This document shows positions 51,091 through 62,380 of a DNA stretch of 64,000 bases, one piece after another. The DNA is taken from the NCBI RefSeq assembly GCF_026210795.1, contig NC_089458.1, forward strand, positions 1,240,001 through 1,304,000, written 5' to 3'. How positions within the stretch are numbered: the first letter of the stretch is position 1; every line of letters begins with the position of its first letter. This stretch comes from Rhizophagus irregularis (lineage: Eukaryota; Glomeromycota; Glomeromycetes; Glomerales; Glomeraceae). A model generated the notes under the pieces. The model was not told the origin of the DNA. It was given only the letters and a program-made list of their open reading frames with translations, and searched no databases. The position numbers and the translations under genes were made by a program.

Positions 51091-54000
51091 ATGTCTCAAG
51101 AAGACAATGAAAATTCTTCAGAATATAATGAACTTAAACAACATCTTTTAAAACTTAATTATCATGAAAATTTTACTTCAGAATCAATACCATTAATAAA
51201 AAGACTTTTAAATGGTTTATATACTATCACGGAAAATTATCAAATATTACATTCACATTCACAAAAAGTTGAAAAAGAAAAATGGGAACTACATTGTCAA
51301 GTTTAGTTTATTTTTTTTTTAAAAAAAAAAGTTTTTAATTAATGATATTACATATATTTTAAACGTGTAGATATTAATTTTTTCTTTTCTTTAAAAAATT
51401 AATTAATTAATTATTAATTAATTAATTAAAAAAGGTAGAACCTCTTAAACGGTCACTTGCAGCTATAACAAAAGAAAATAATCAACTTCACGTTGATTTG
51501 ATTCAAAAAGTTGAAGATAATAATAAAGAACTTATAAAAAATAAATTTTTAATTCGAAAATATGAAAAAGAGAATATGGATTTGAAATTTTTAAATTCTC
51601 AATATTTAATACAAACTCAATTAACGGAAAAAAAATTTCTAACTGAAAGAAGAAAAATTGAAGAATTATTAACCATTTATAATGATACTAATAGTACTAA
51701 TAATAATATAGGAAAAGGTGAGAGTCTGAGAGAGAAAAAAAAAATTTACCTTTATAGAAAATAATACGTGATTTTTTTTTAAAAAAAACGCGTTTTTTTT
51801 CCTCTTCTTTAAAGGATCTAAAAAAAATGGTTTTTTGGAACTCGTTCTTGAAAGTATTGAAATGGATGAAGTATTAGGTTAGTAAAAAAAGTCTTGATTT
51901 ATTAATTTACGCGTCTTAATTGCGTATCTAATTTACACATTTTAATTTTTAATTTGTGAATCTTAATTATACATCTTAATTTACGCATCTTAATTTATAT
52001 ATCTTAATTTATATATCTTAATTTACGCATTTTAATTTACGCATCTTAATTTACGCATCTTAATTTACACATACTAATTTATACATCTTGAGTTACACAT
52101 ATTAATTTACACGTTAATTTATATATCTTGATTTGCGCGTCTTAATTTCTTAATTTACGCGTTAATTTTCTTATTACAAGATCCTATGCCGGACGAATTT
52201 GATGTTATCACTCCACCAAACCCTCAAATAGTAGATATTGTACGGCAGAGTCAGAAAATAATTAAGGAACTTGAACAATCAAATAAAAAATTATCGGATA
52301 AAGAAAAAAATCTTCAAGAACAGGTATTTTTAAGCAAAGCAACTTGATTTTTAATATAAAATTGTATTAATATTATCCATATCGCTAAAATTTTAGATCC
52401 TAAATCTTCAACAACAGATTGTTTCACGTGAAAAAGAAATAGCGCGTCTTGGATCATTATTAATTAATAAGCGATCCGGAAAATTTGGTGCCTCTTCATC
52501 GTCTGATGCAAATTCAAAAGTTCAACAACTTGAGTCTCAGCTGGAATATCTGCAGGAATACGTAATTGGATTAGAACAGGTAATTCTAGCTACTTGTGAA
52601 GCCACTAGTTCAGAATTTCTGCAATGGGATCCACTGGCTTCATGTATATTAATTTCTATGTGCTATACATTCATTAGGATATAACAGATCTTGAGAAAGA
52701 AAAAACAAATATTATTAAAGAGACAGAAGAAGAAAAACAGGAAATTTTAGAAGAACTCCGGGATGCACGTGAAAAGGACGTCAAATTGCTTAATGAATTA
52801 CAGAAATTAGAACACTTAGTTAATGAATTAGGAGAAACTAATACGCATTCCTGGAAAAAAAGTAATAATTATCAAAAGACTCGTTATGCTTTATTATGAA
52901 ATGTTTAAAAATTTTATTTAATCGAATTTTTCATCATCATATGAATTAAACTAGACAAAATAAAAGTAACTTTGGTGAGTAGCATCAAGAACTTTTTTTA
53001 AAATAATTATTTGAATCGACTCATTATTCTGGATCAAAAAAATTTTCGTAGGCGTCTATCTTAAGTAATAACAAGGAAGAACTTCAGCAAGAATTAGGCC
53101 AATCAATTCAAACTCTGTCTGAAACAACGAATACACAATTTAAAATTGATTTTGAAAGTAAGTGTAATCATTCGATCGATTTTATTTTTTATCGTAACCG
53201 ATTTATATTTTTTTTTTTGCCGCTAGATATTTCAAATGAGAACGATCATCTTAGGAGAGCATTAGATAAGGCTAACAATGAAATAGAAACACTTAGGAAA
53301 GATCTTCAGTCTACAACTGATAGGTTACGTGAGTTATATAGATTCGTCAAGGAGGGAATTAAGCCTTTAAATATCCAGGCGAACAACGAAAATGTCATGA
53401 CGCAAACTAGTGTGGAAAATATAGGCTCTAAGGAGTTGGAATCTTTGAAACAAGAAAAAAATGATGTAATATATTATTTGCAACATAATATTATTTATTT
53501 AAACCCTTTATAACTTATTACCTTTCTTATTTATAGTTACTTGAACAATTCCAAAGGGAATTGGAAGAAGTTAAAGCACAATCAAATATTGAAAAGGAAC
53601 AAATTACAAGCATAACCAAGGAAAGGAATAACTTCGAAGATCTTTACAAGCAACTTAACCTAAAATTACAAACGCAAAGCCACTCTTCTACAGTAAGTTT
53701 TAATCATTATTGTGTATATTTGTCATAAATTTTACTTAATCTTTTATTTTATGAAGACGCAAAATCATTATAAAATAATTTATCTTTGATCAATATAGTC
53801 AATGCAACAAACTTTGGAAAAATTACAAAAAACAGAAACCGAATTGGCTAGTCTTAAGCTAGATCTTGAGTCGCAGCAATCATCAGGAGTTAACAAAAAT
53901 TCTAATGAAAATAAGTGTGAAGCTTTAGAAGCGAAAGGTTAGATTATATCGGTTATACATTAATCAATAATCTATAGTTACTTTATATTTAATTTTCCAA

Positions 54001-56189
54001 TTACTAAATAATACAGTTGAAGAAGCTAAAAAAGTCGTTCAAAATATGGAACAAGAATTAAGTTCAATAAGGGATAGACTCCAACAAGTGAATCAAAAAC
54101 TTATTGAACGTGAAAAGGCTTTCGAAAATTTAAAGAAGGAAAATGACGAAATTATTATTGAACGTGATAAGTTACTAGCTGAATTACAGGTATTATTGTT
54201 AATCTAAATTATAATCTATTAAAAATTTTAATCTCATCAATCTCATTGATCTTTTAGTATCTTGATCAATATGATTCGGCACTTGATGATATAACAAAAG
54301 TAACGAAAGGGAGTAAAATATTGATTAAACTTACTGAGGTAAGATTTTTTTTTTTTATATTATTAAAAAAATGGATTTTAAATTAAATTAATTAAATTTT
54401 TAGGTGACAAAGAATAGAAATCAACTGCTTGTTAAGCTTGAAGAAAAGGAAAATCATGTCAAATATTTGAATAATTTGATTGTCACAAAAGATCAGGAAA
54501 AAGAAATCTTGATGGGTTCTTACCATAAGTTATTGAATGAACAGCAAAATACATCCCAAAATAATAATAATTTAAAGTAGGATATTTAATTTTCAATATA
54601 TATTTTTTTTCTAGAAAATATGTATATATTGAATTAATGCTTTTACTATGTATGGATTTTGATTTTTCAGGATGGAAATATTTCTACGAGACAGAAAAGC
54701 CCAACAATTACAGAAAACTTTGGAAGAGGAAATTAAACATCATAAAGCGGAACTTTTGAACTATGAAAGACGATGTGATAGTATGTAATCAATTAATCGC
54801 ATTTTACTTCGATAATAAGAATACTTCGATAATGAGAATTTTTTAAAAAAATTTTTTTCCACCCAGTTCTAACTCGTATGTTGGAGAGTGTGCAACGCGA
54901 CTTGGCACAATCGGAAGTTAGTATTTAACGAGAAATTTATTTAATATTAATTTATATTTGGATTAATTTGTGTATTTTATTTTTTCTTCCATAGTCTGAA
55001 AGAGCAAGTCTTCTTCGAGAGGTGAGAGATAATAAAATAACTGACATTAAGACATTATGAATATTAAAATTTTTTTCCTAGGTTAGTACATCACATGCGT
55101 TATCGTCAACATTGGATAATGCAAAATCTCAGCTACAGAAACGGATAACAGAAGATCAATTAGCAGAAATCACCGATAATAAGTCTGTCAATATTGTAAT
55201 GGAAAAACTCGGAGAAGTACAGGATGAGAATAAATATTTGAAACAGAAAATGGAATTTCTCGAAGTTCAACTTCAAGGAAAACAAACTGGTGAATGAAAG
55301 ATTTAAATTAATCACTGTAATATCATTTATGCAAAAAAAATTTATTTAATCTTACATGCTATGGTTTCACTTTTTTTAAACCCCTTATTGCATTAAATAC
55401 TGGGAAAAAAAAGACCGTCAAATAATGAACAATTTGAAGTCATATCAAAATAATATTGATAACAATGCCAATACCAATTTTAGTCTAGGTATTTCAACAT
55501 CAGATAATAATAATTTTGGTTTAGGTAACAATTCCAATTTTGGCTTAGGGGTTTCAACGTCAGATGAGTTATCATCTAAAGGCGTTAATTCTAATTTGGG
55601 TAAATTAAATCAGGTAAAATTAAATTCAAATGCTAACGATTTAATAGATGTGTTTATTTATATACCTCAACACTAACCCTTTTTCAGTTCGATTTTGGTT
55701 TATCATCTCTTAACAATGTCCGTGAAGACATCACATCATTTCCATTTTTTGGAAATAAAACTAGTAGGACATTTTTTACAAAATTTAGAAAATTACTTGC
55801 TTAAACAAGTTGTTTGTTTAAATCAATTATTTGTTTAAATAAATTGTTTGTTTAATAAATTTTTTTTTTTTTCTTTTTTTTAGATCAATTGACTAAAGAA
55901 TCGTCAATGTAAGTATAATTTTGAGTTAGAAGCTATAAACGCAATGATAACTTTAACTTCAATTTAGAATTTATATTAGACCAAATTCAATCTTATCGTC
56001 GTCTAGATCATCACTCCCGAAATCTGAGACACAAAATCCACAAATTCATCAAGTACAAGATAATGAAAGACTCATGAACACAATTAATACAGGTAACATG
56101 CCTTTGATTTCATTATTAATTTTTATTTGATTTTAAATAACCATTTTATTTGCTTTTTTGTAGATTCAAGAGGATTTTCAACAAGATGA
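51091..56189 (+). CDS. CEP135/TSGA10-like centrosomal coiled-coil protein
   Basis: About 999 aa from 23 exons: 51091-51300, 51435-51717, 51815-51877, 52181-52323, 52397-52579, 52678-52861, 52955-52974, 53052-53157, 53227-53465, 53537-53692, 53799-53937, 54017-54189, 54258-54338, 54404-54576, 54671-54780, 54867-54916, 54995-55021, 55082-55289, 55414-55613, 55688-55763, 55884-55908, 55968-56092, 56164-56189. All phases close, including a 20-nt exon. The N terminus matches the CEP135 head: YNELKQHLLKLNYHE, SIPLIKRLLNGL, EPLKRSLAAITKENNQLHVD and MDLKFLNSQYLIQTQLTEKK. The rest is nearly continuous coiled coil, ending in an Asn/Ser-rich tail. CEP135 (Bld10) builds the centriole cartwheel; length is near the human 1140 aa. 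Function without centrioles is unknown; spindle pole body or generic microtubule roles are possible. Confidence 0.78.
51896..52175. repeat. Intronic minisatellite, about 14-bp unit
   Basis: Within intron 3 of the CEP135-like gene (51878-52180) the unit ATCTTAATTTACGC and variants recur about twenty times (CATCTTAATTTACGCAT, ATCTTAATTTATAT). It explains the unusual 303-nt intron length. Confidence 0.85.
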
Positions 56190-56374
56190 TTAAGATATTT
56201 CTTAAATCAGATTGTAAACAAGAAATAAAGTATTAACATACTCTGTATATGTATTGATTCATTTTTGTATATATTTGCATTTATAGAATTTCACAGATAC
56301 TAATAGACAGCATCATTGATATCAATATAAATTTCACTCCGCATTACATAATAATCTTTATTTTTTATTTTTCA

Positions 56375-56520
56375 AAGAAACGATACTAATGTTTCTTCTT
56401 TTCTTTTTGTAAGTTTCGGACTTTCGATAGTGAAAAATCGAAACGGTAAGTTTCGCAATACTTTAGTGTTGCGAAACAATTTTTAAATCTTTTTTTCGAG
56501 AAACATTACTAACGTTTCTT
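56375..56520. repeat. Four-hairpin MITE-like element (146 bp)
   Basis: Four successive palindromes built on GTTTC/GAAAC: 56375-56397, 56413-56444, 56450-56477 (GTTTCGCAA/TTGCGAAAC) and 56498-56520. The first and last are also inverted copies of one another, giving 23-bp ends that are themselves hairpins. No coding capacity. Lies just 3' of the CEP135-like stop codon. Confidence 0.7.
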
Positions 56521-56993
56521 TTTATTTTGTAGTTCTAATATTTTGTGTGGGAATTTAAGTCATTTGTAGTACTCCGGTGAATGTGCGCAAAGAACTTCGG
56601 ATTTTTTTCTATTTTATTTGTTGTTTATTGGAATCGAACCAACTGGAACAATGTCCCAAACCATTAACAACATGAATTTGAAGTATGAAAGAAGACGACG
56701 GAACTTTGATTTTAATGCATTTAATAAATATCTTTTTTTTCTTTGATAACCTTCAACATGTAATAGATTTCATATATTTTTTGTTAATTTTATAAGTATT
56801 AATAAATACAGTTTAATAAAAGATTCAGTTTATAAATGAATTAATTAATGCAGCGTCCAATAATAAATTTTTTTAACATTCTGAGATTTATTTTAAAAAT
56901 TCTGCGCAGATTTTATTAAATTTTTCTTCGACGTGCGTTGACAGGATCACAGATTTTACCTTAAAAAATTTACCGATGTTGTTTTTATTCTTA

Positions 56994-57190
56994 GCTGTGA
57001 TTCTCCAATTGAAAGTGGTTATTATTCAAATCGCCTAAAAAAACCTCTTATTTGTTATTATTGTGGTAAATATAATTCATTGGTGGAGGCAAGTGACGAT
57101 TTACTTAATGGATATCAATCTGTATATCCACTTTGTTTTAACCAAGATGTAATGAAAATTCAATGGTTGGATGTAAGCAAAATCACGTGA
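56994..57190 (+). pseudogene. Zinc-ribbon-like coding fragment
   Basis: After a TCTTAG acceptor-like site a 65-codon open stretch runs to TGA at 57188-57190. It encodes CDSPIESGYYSNRLKKPLI and CYYCGKYNSLVEASDDLL with a CxxC and a later cysteine (YPLCF). It reads like one exon of a larger zinc-binding protein with no partner exons nearby. The family is not recognised. Confidence 0.4.
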
Positions 57191-57233
57191 TATACAAAAT
57201 TTACATTTAAATTTGAATTTTTTGAAATAATGA

Positions 57234-57251
57234 GGGGGGGGGGGGGGGGGG
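57234..57251 (+). repeat. Run of 18 G
   Basis: An uninterrupted tract of 18 guanines in otherwise AT-rich DNA, 38 bases before the 3' end of the Uma2-like remnant. Confidence 0.9.
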
Positions 57252-57288
57252 TTAATGTTAAACGAGACTATTTGTTGGAGCGGCCTAA

Positions 57289-58440
57289 TTAATCTGCTTG
57301 GTGGTCCAAAACTAGCTGCTGAACTACGTACAGGTCGATTGTAAAATTAATTAGAGCAATCGCAGTGGGGACAGCTGGCACGTGTCCAGCTGCAGCTGGA
57401 ATTGTTAGCGGATCCCAGAAAACTTGGTTGACTGGGATGTTAATTTGGAATGCTGGAATATTAGGAGCATTACATCCTGTGAGATAAGTGTTGCTTGTTT
57501 CTCTTCCTAGCTCTGTGGGTACCGAAATCCCACTAAAATATTTTGGATTAAGATGATTTGACCAAAAAAATAACAATTAGAAATTAGCGTCTTACTATTT
57601 GATATACGGCTACTCCTTGTTGAAACAGTAATGCTGTCATTGACCTGTGATAACGTCCTTGGGCATCAGTTGTTGCCCTTTTATCATGCAATTTAATATC
57701 GAACATGAATTACATTTAACCAATTTTGACAATTACTACGCAATTGGCCAATACTCTGGTGATTAGCCACTTCGCAGATTATTCGGGCATGCGGTTTCCC
57801 CTAGATGAAAATATTAATATCAGAAAATCATAAATTAAATTTAGCAAATCAAATCTCGAAAAAATACGGTTTTATCTCCAGGTGGAGGGCCGGGATATGG
57901 GACAATGGGTCGTTGGACATGATTCAAGTGTGGTGCGACCGCAACATCTGCAGCAATAAATCCTCCAGTTACAGTAGGATCGGGATGGACTAAGGACTAA
58001 AGGAAGGAAGGGTGTGAATATCAAATAATCAATTATATATAGGTCAAGTACATCCATCACCATGAATTTCTATCGGTGGGTTAGAGAAAACTCCACCGTT
58101 AGCGAGCTCAAAATATCTTTGTAGCAGATAAGTAACGTGGCTAATTTCGGGGTCACTCATGTCGATTACATATACATCACCGTTACTTTTTCGTTGGTAT
58201 TTGTACCCAGAAGACTCTTTACGAATAAGAAAATTATTGTATTCTTTTAAAGTTATCTTCGAGCCAATCTTACAGGTAAACATTGAACAGATATTGAAAT
58301 AAATAACTTGCATATGAACTCACTCAACTGCTTTCGCTTAGTGGTTTGTCTTTTATTTCTGAATGCGGTTTGAGTAAATTTTTCAGTGGCTAGACATTTG
58401 GGATAAAATGTGATCTGATTTTGAATCAATTGGATATTTA
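57289..58440 (-). pseudogene. Uma2-family (DUF820, PD-(D/E)XK fold) remnant
   Basis: Minus-strand coding blocks in order: ITLKEYNNFLIRKESSGYKY and DMSDPEISHVTYLLQRYF with NGGVFSNPPIEIHGDG (58288-58053); after an intron HPDPTVTGGFIAADVAVAPH and PYPGPPPGDKT (57995-57870); GKPHARIICEVANHQS (from 57808); LHDKRATTDAQGRYHRSMTA (to 57600); and CNAPNIPAFQINIPVNQVFW up to the stop at 57289. The GG(F/V)IAADVAV and ARIICEVAN blocks fit the nuclease-like core of Uma2 proteins, a family expanded in these fungi. At least two frame changes (near 57697 and near 57520) and no clear ATG suggest a pseudogene. Upstream, 58444-58323 may hold a 5' exon with a GTGAGT donor. Confidence 0.6.
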
Positions 58441-58444
58441 ACAA

Positions 58445-59269
58445 GATTTATTTCTTAAAAATTATAGGATAAATTATATCCTTATAGGATCACACTGTAC
58501 ATTTTTACATTTATTGAATAGCTTTATTGATGATATATATAATAAATGAATACTTTTTAAATCAGTAAAACCTTAAATCCTGACTGTGATCGTGAGAGTC
58601 TATAATAAAACACTTATTGTATGCTTCGTGGCACAATCTGAGCCAATCAAATGGCCTCAATCGAAAACAGCATGTTATTGCCTAAAGAACTATACAATAA
58701 GTATATATTATATGATAAATGTGATATCATGATATCATGTGTCGTTTTAATATTTTTGAATCTGCGTTCTGTATTACGGATAAAATAGTAAAATAGACTT
58801 TTACAACTATAACTAGCCCACGGTTTACAACTTTACATAGGACAGACACGCAGTGATGAAATACAATGGATATTAGCTTTCCGAATAATACACAACAATC
58901 AAAACTTTTACCAAATCACGGGTTTATAGCAAACTCAACAAGTAAATTTATCAAAGAAAAGGATGGAGGGAATATTAATAAAATAGAAATGGAAAATGAA
59001 TTAGACCTAGTTGAAACCACCTGTCTTATAGAAGATAGATTTTGTTGGATTGATTAATGGTTTAGCTCTTCTAAAATAAGACAAAAATTGATGGATATTA
59101 AAGAACAACTGTCTGTGTTGAATTTTTACATGGATAGTAGCCTTAAGAAGCAACATTACAATAGTGTTCAAGATAGAAACGCTTATGTTAATAATCAATA
59201 GAATCAGACACCTATAAAGTTTTACAAGGAGCTGCCTTTATTGAAACTACAACAGAAGAAAGTATGAAA
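58445..59269. other. Intergenic region before the LINE remnant
   Basis: AT-rich. A 63-codon frame at 58866-59057 has no recognisable domain; it may belong to the LINE remnant that follows but cannot be linked to it. Confidence 0.4.
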
Positions 59270-59710
59270 ACCAGGATCAAGAACTAGACATCGTCGACTA
59301 GAGCAAGACTATATGCCATCTTGCTAGCTTTACTCATGCCCTTCCAACAGTACAGTCAATATACATATGGACAGCAAAACAGCAATTTATACTATCGATG
59401 CAGTTCTATATAAAAAGCCTCATCAGTTAATAGATTGCAATAACTTTTTGATTTTGCAAAAAATATGTAGATTAGTACAGGAAGGTAAATTAAATTTGAC
59501 ACTCCATAAGGTTAAGAGATATAGCGGAGATTATAGGAATGAAAAAGTAGATGTTTTAGCAAAAGACGCTCTTTATGCCCCTTCTGTACCATTTTAACCA
59601 AGAAATAGGAAACTTATCTTTTATACTGAAAATTGGAAATATACCGATAGAAAGGAAAATCAGGAAGTTTGTAAAGATTATGATGAATTTATGATAGAAA
59701 AATTTTCTTG
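59270..59710 (+). mobile_element. LINE (non-LTR retrotransposon) RNase H remnant
   Basis: The reading frames carry RNase H-like blocks: STRARLYAILLALL, then MDSKTAIYTIDAV (the TDSK-type strand, here MDSK), then CRLVQEGKLNLTLHKVK and YSGDYRNEKVDVLAKDA, matching the typical HSGD..NE.AD.LAK motif. The order fits the RNase H domain at the end of many fungal LINEs. At least one frameshift separates the first two blocks. No reverse transcriptase is seen, so it is a truncated, dead copy. Confidence 0.6.
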
Positions 59711-60162
59711 AAATTTATGCAATTCTTGGGTTAAAAATTAGTATAAATTTATGAAATAAGTAGTTGCTAAGATTGCTTTCCAAAATTTCCAAAACTATAT
59801 TATAAAAAAAAAGGTTTACTAAGGTTTTAATAAATGCAAATTATAAAGGGTCTTTTTTTTAAAGTCACTTTATTTTTTAGAAAGGGAGTGAGTTCAACCT
59901 AGCTCAATACAATCTAACTCGTTTTTTGGAATTCAAAAATGAATATGTTAATTTAAAAAAAAAAGAAAAAAGATAATTTGAGGTTTATTATAACAAAGAA
60001 TTGTAAAAAAAAATTTGATTCATTGCCTTACAATATTTCTTAAACAAATTATGAATTTTATTTAAAAAACAGTTATTTGAAAGTTATCAATATAATTTAT
60101 GAATTATGAAATTAATTAACTCATAGTTTTTCACATATCATTCTGGCGCGAAATTTCACCAT
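59711..60162. other. AT-rich intergenic region
   Basis: No gene supported; A and T runs only. Confidence 0.55.
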
Positions 60163-62107
60163 CTATAAAGATTCTTCAGAATTTGATTGAATTGAACTAC
60201 TTGGAGAATTGTTTTTCGCTTTATCGCCCAATCCGTTTATGTTCTAAGTAAATACTTATAATGTAAATTTCTTCGAATTTTGAATTTATTATGGTACAGT
60301 AAATTTAATTTATTACTAACCTTTGCTCCATGTCCAAGAACTTTGTTAAATTCATCTACGTATATCATATAAATATTTTTAAACGTAATGGCGATGAAAA
60401 GTGGTAACCCTTCAGAATTTTGAATCGTAACCTTTATAAAAATGTTGCCAATTATTTCAAAAGTGTTTAAGATAAAATTAATAAGGGAAATTATAATTGA
60501 ATAACTTACATTTCTTAGGACAAGAATTGTGTTTTTACACAACATTGATCTGTATGCTTCAATAACTTTTTCTTGGATCAAGGCCTTAATTTCGCCTTCA
60601 ATGATGTAATTATGATTACATAGTTATTATCATACGCTTATAGTTGTGACATAAAAAAATGTAGAAACCTGTATAATCCTTTAAAGTGAGAACTTTCTTG
60701 GTTGAATGAATGTTACTAATTTGTCCTATAGTAATTCCTACTTTTTCTGAATGACTCTTTTCTTGAAGAATTTTCATAGTATTTTTGATAAATTCTTTCA
60801 TGAACATTTCAGCTATGTAAAAAAATAATAAATAAGACGTGTAATATTTAACTTCACGACTATGCAATTAGCATAATACTTACGTAAATCGAGTAACGTA
60901 ATCATATTGAACCATTGCTCTTCAGTAATCGTTGTTTCATTTTTCACATCGTTAGAACCTTTTGAGAGTTTGCCGCGATATTGTGTCATGACATGATCCA
61001 AGATCTGCGATTCATGAGGAATTTCGGCATTCTTTGATACGATAGCTTCCATTCGTGAAGGTGGCTATTTCATTAGGGTGTTGAAACCATTTAAATTTGT
61101 TTTTTTGATAGTTAACTATTTCATAAAATTAAAATTGTTTACTTAATCGCATTTTATTATAAATTTGTATTTTTTACCAGATCAGGGAGACAACTAATAG
61201 GTCCTGCAACACTTCGTTTTAATTCCATTTGATTAAAAGGTTCATCACGAATTCTTTTTAAATTGTTATCTAACGTTACGCGGTCTTCCATTAATATTGA
61301 AGAGGAATCATTATCATTAACGGCAGAATCTTCACTGTAAAAGATATCATTATTCAAAGAATGTGTTGATGTAGAATTAAATAAATCAGGTACAAAAGAT
61401 GATTGGTTTGAATTTGAAATTCTTCGATTTTTTAAAACCGGAACCATAGAAGGAGCTTGTAATCTTGATGAAATCGAAGCCTCTGATGTAGAGGACGATG
61501 ACGCCACACCGAATCTAGCATTTGACATTGATCGTTGATATGTGCCAGTCATATCATTTACAGGATATTTATAAATTTTATCAGAAACAACAGCAGAATC
61601 ACTAAGTTCTTTAAAAGATTTATATTTTAGTCTAGAATCTCCAGAATTAATAGCTGGAAGGTCTGGAAGAATTGAACGATTTCCAAACATAAAAGTATCA
61701 AATGAACGTTGAAAAGGACCACGATCTTCTCCCGGTTTTTTAGCGGGAGTTGCAATTATACCAGCTTCTTCAATTTGTTTATAAAAATTATGATTTCCAT
61801 TCCATCGATTTGAATAAGATTTTGATGGTAAAGATAACCTTTTTTGAGGTTTATCATTTGTAACATCTTTTTCTGGTTCATCATCTGAAGTTTTTTTCCA
61901 ATTATTACTTTTCTTTTGTCGCCAATTTTGTTTTTTTTGATAATAAGATTTTTTGTTATAAGAATTTTTGTTAGAAGTTTTTTTTGATTTAGGTAAATCA
62001 ATTTTTCCTTCTTCTGCTGCTTTTTGATCCGCAAGTCTTACACTTTTTGAAACAAATTTTCTCGAAGGTAAATGAATAACATAAGGTTCTGGTTTTGGTT
62101 CATACAT
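60163..62107 (-). CDS. HROB-like (DUF4539) OB-fold protein
   Basis: 510 aa from six minus-strand exons: 62107-61178, 61064-60884, 60812-60669, 60595-60510, 60431-60321, 60243-60163, all in phase. The first 300 residues are basic, Ser/Asn-rich and probably disordered. Near residue 303 the segment SVAGPISCLPDL resembles the PGPAG.LP motif of HROB. Then come a helical region (EEQWFNMITLLDLPEMFMKE) and an OB-fold: ITIGQISNIHSTKKVLTLKD, then YTGEIKALIQEK, TILVLRNVTI and FIAITFKNIYMIY. The LKD.TGEI....H/Q core and its position match HROB, which recruits the MCM8-MCM9 helicase in recombination repair. Assignment rests on motif reading only; another OB-fold repair or telomere protein is possible. Confidence 0.6.
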
Positions 62108-62227
62108 ATTTGCTTGAGAAGATAAAAAAAACGCGTTAAAATAATGTTAGGAAGAAAGAAGAAATGTTAGTGATTAAGTTTTATACAGTATAGGCTTTTT
62201 ATAGACTCATATTGCGCAGCGTAGTAT

Positions 62228-62380
62228 AAGTCAGTCTGATAGTTTAATATTGGGGAGCATTATATCTTTAAACTCTTTGCAAACTACTTCTAGGCTCTGG
62301 CTGATAATAGACACCAATTTAAGTCCGATAGTTATTGAGGAACAATATATCTTTAAACTTCATGTGAACTACGTCTAGGC
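62228..62380. repeat. Imperfect direct duplication of about 65 bp
   Basis: Copy 1 (62228-62295) and copy 2 (62321-62380) share ATATCTTTAAACT, AACTAC.TCTAGGC and GATAGTT, separated by 25 bases. They lie about 120-270 bases upstream of the HROB-like start codon, so they could be regulatory. Confidence 0.7.

Noticed and set aside
56630-56640. tRNA-like B box (GGTTCGATTCC on the minus strand)
   Set aside because: A T-arm-like hairpin exists, but no D arm, anticodon arm or matching acceptor stem of proper length could be built.
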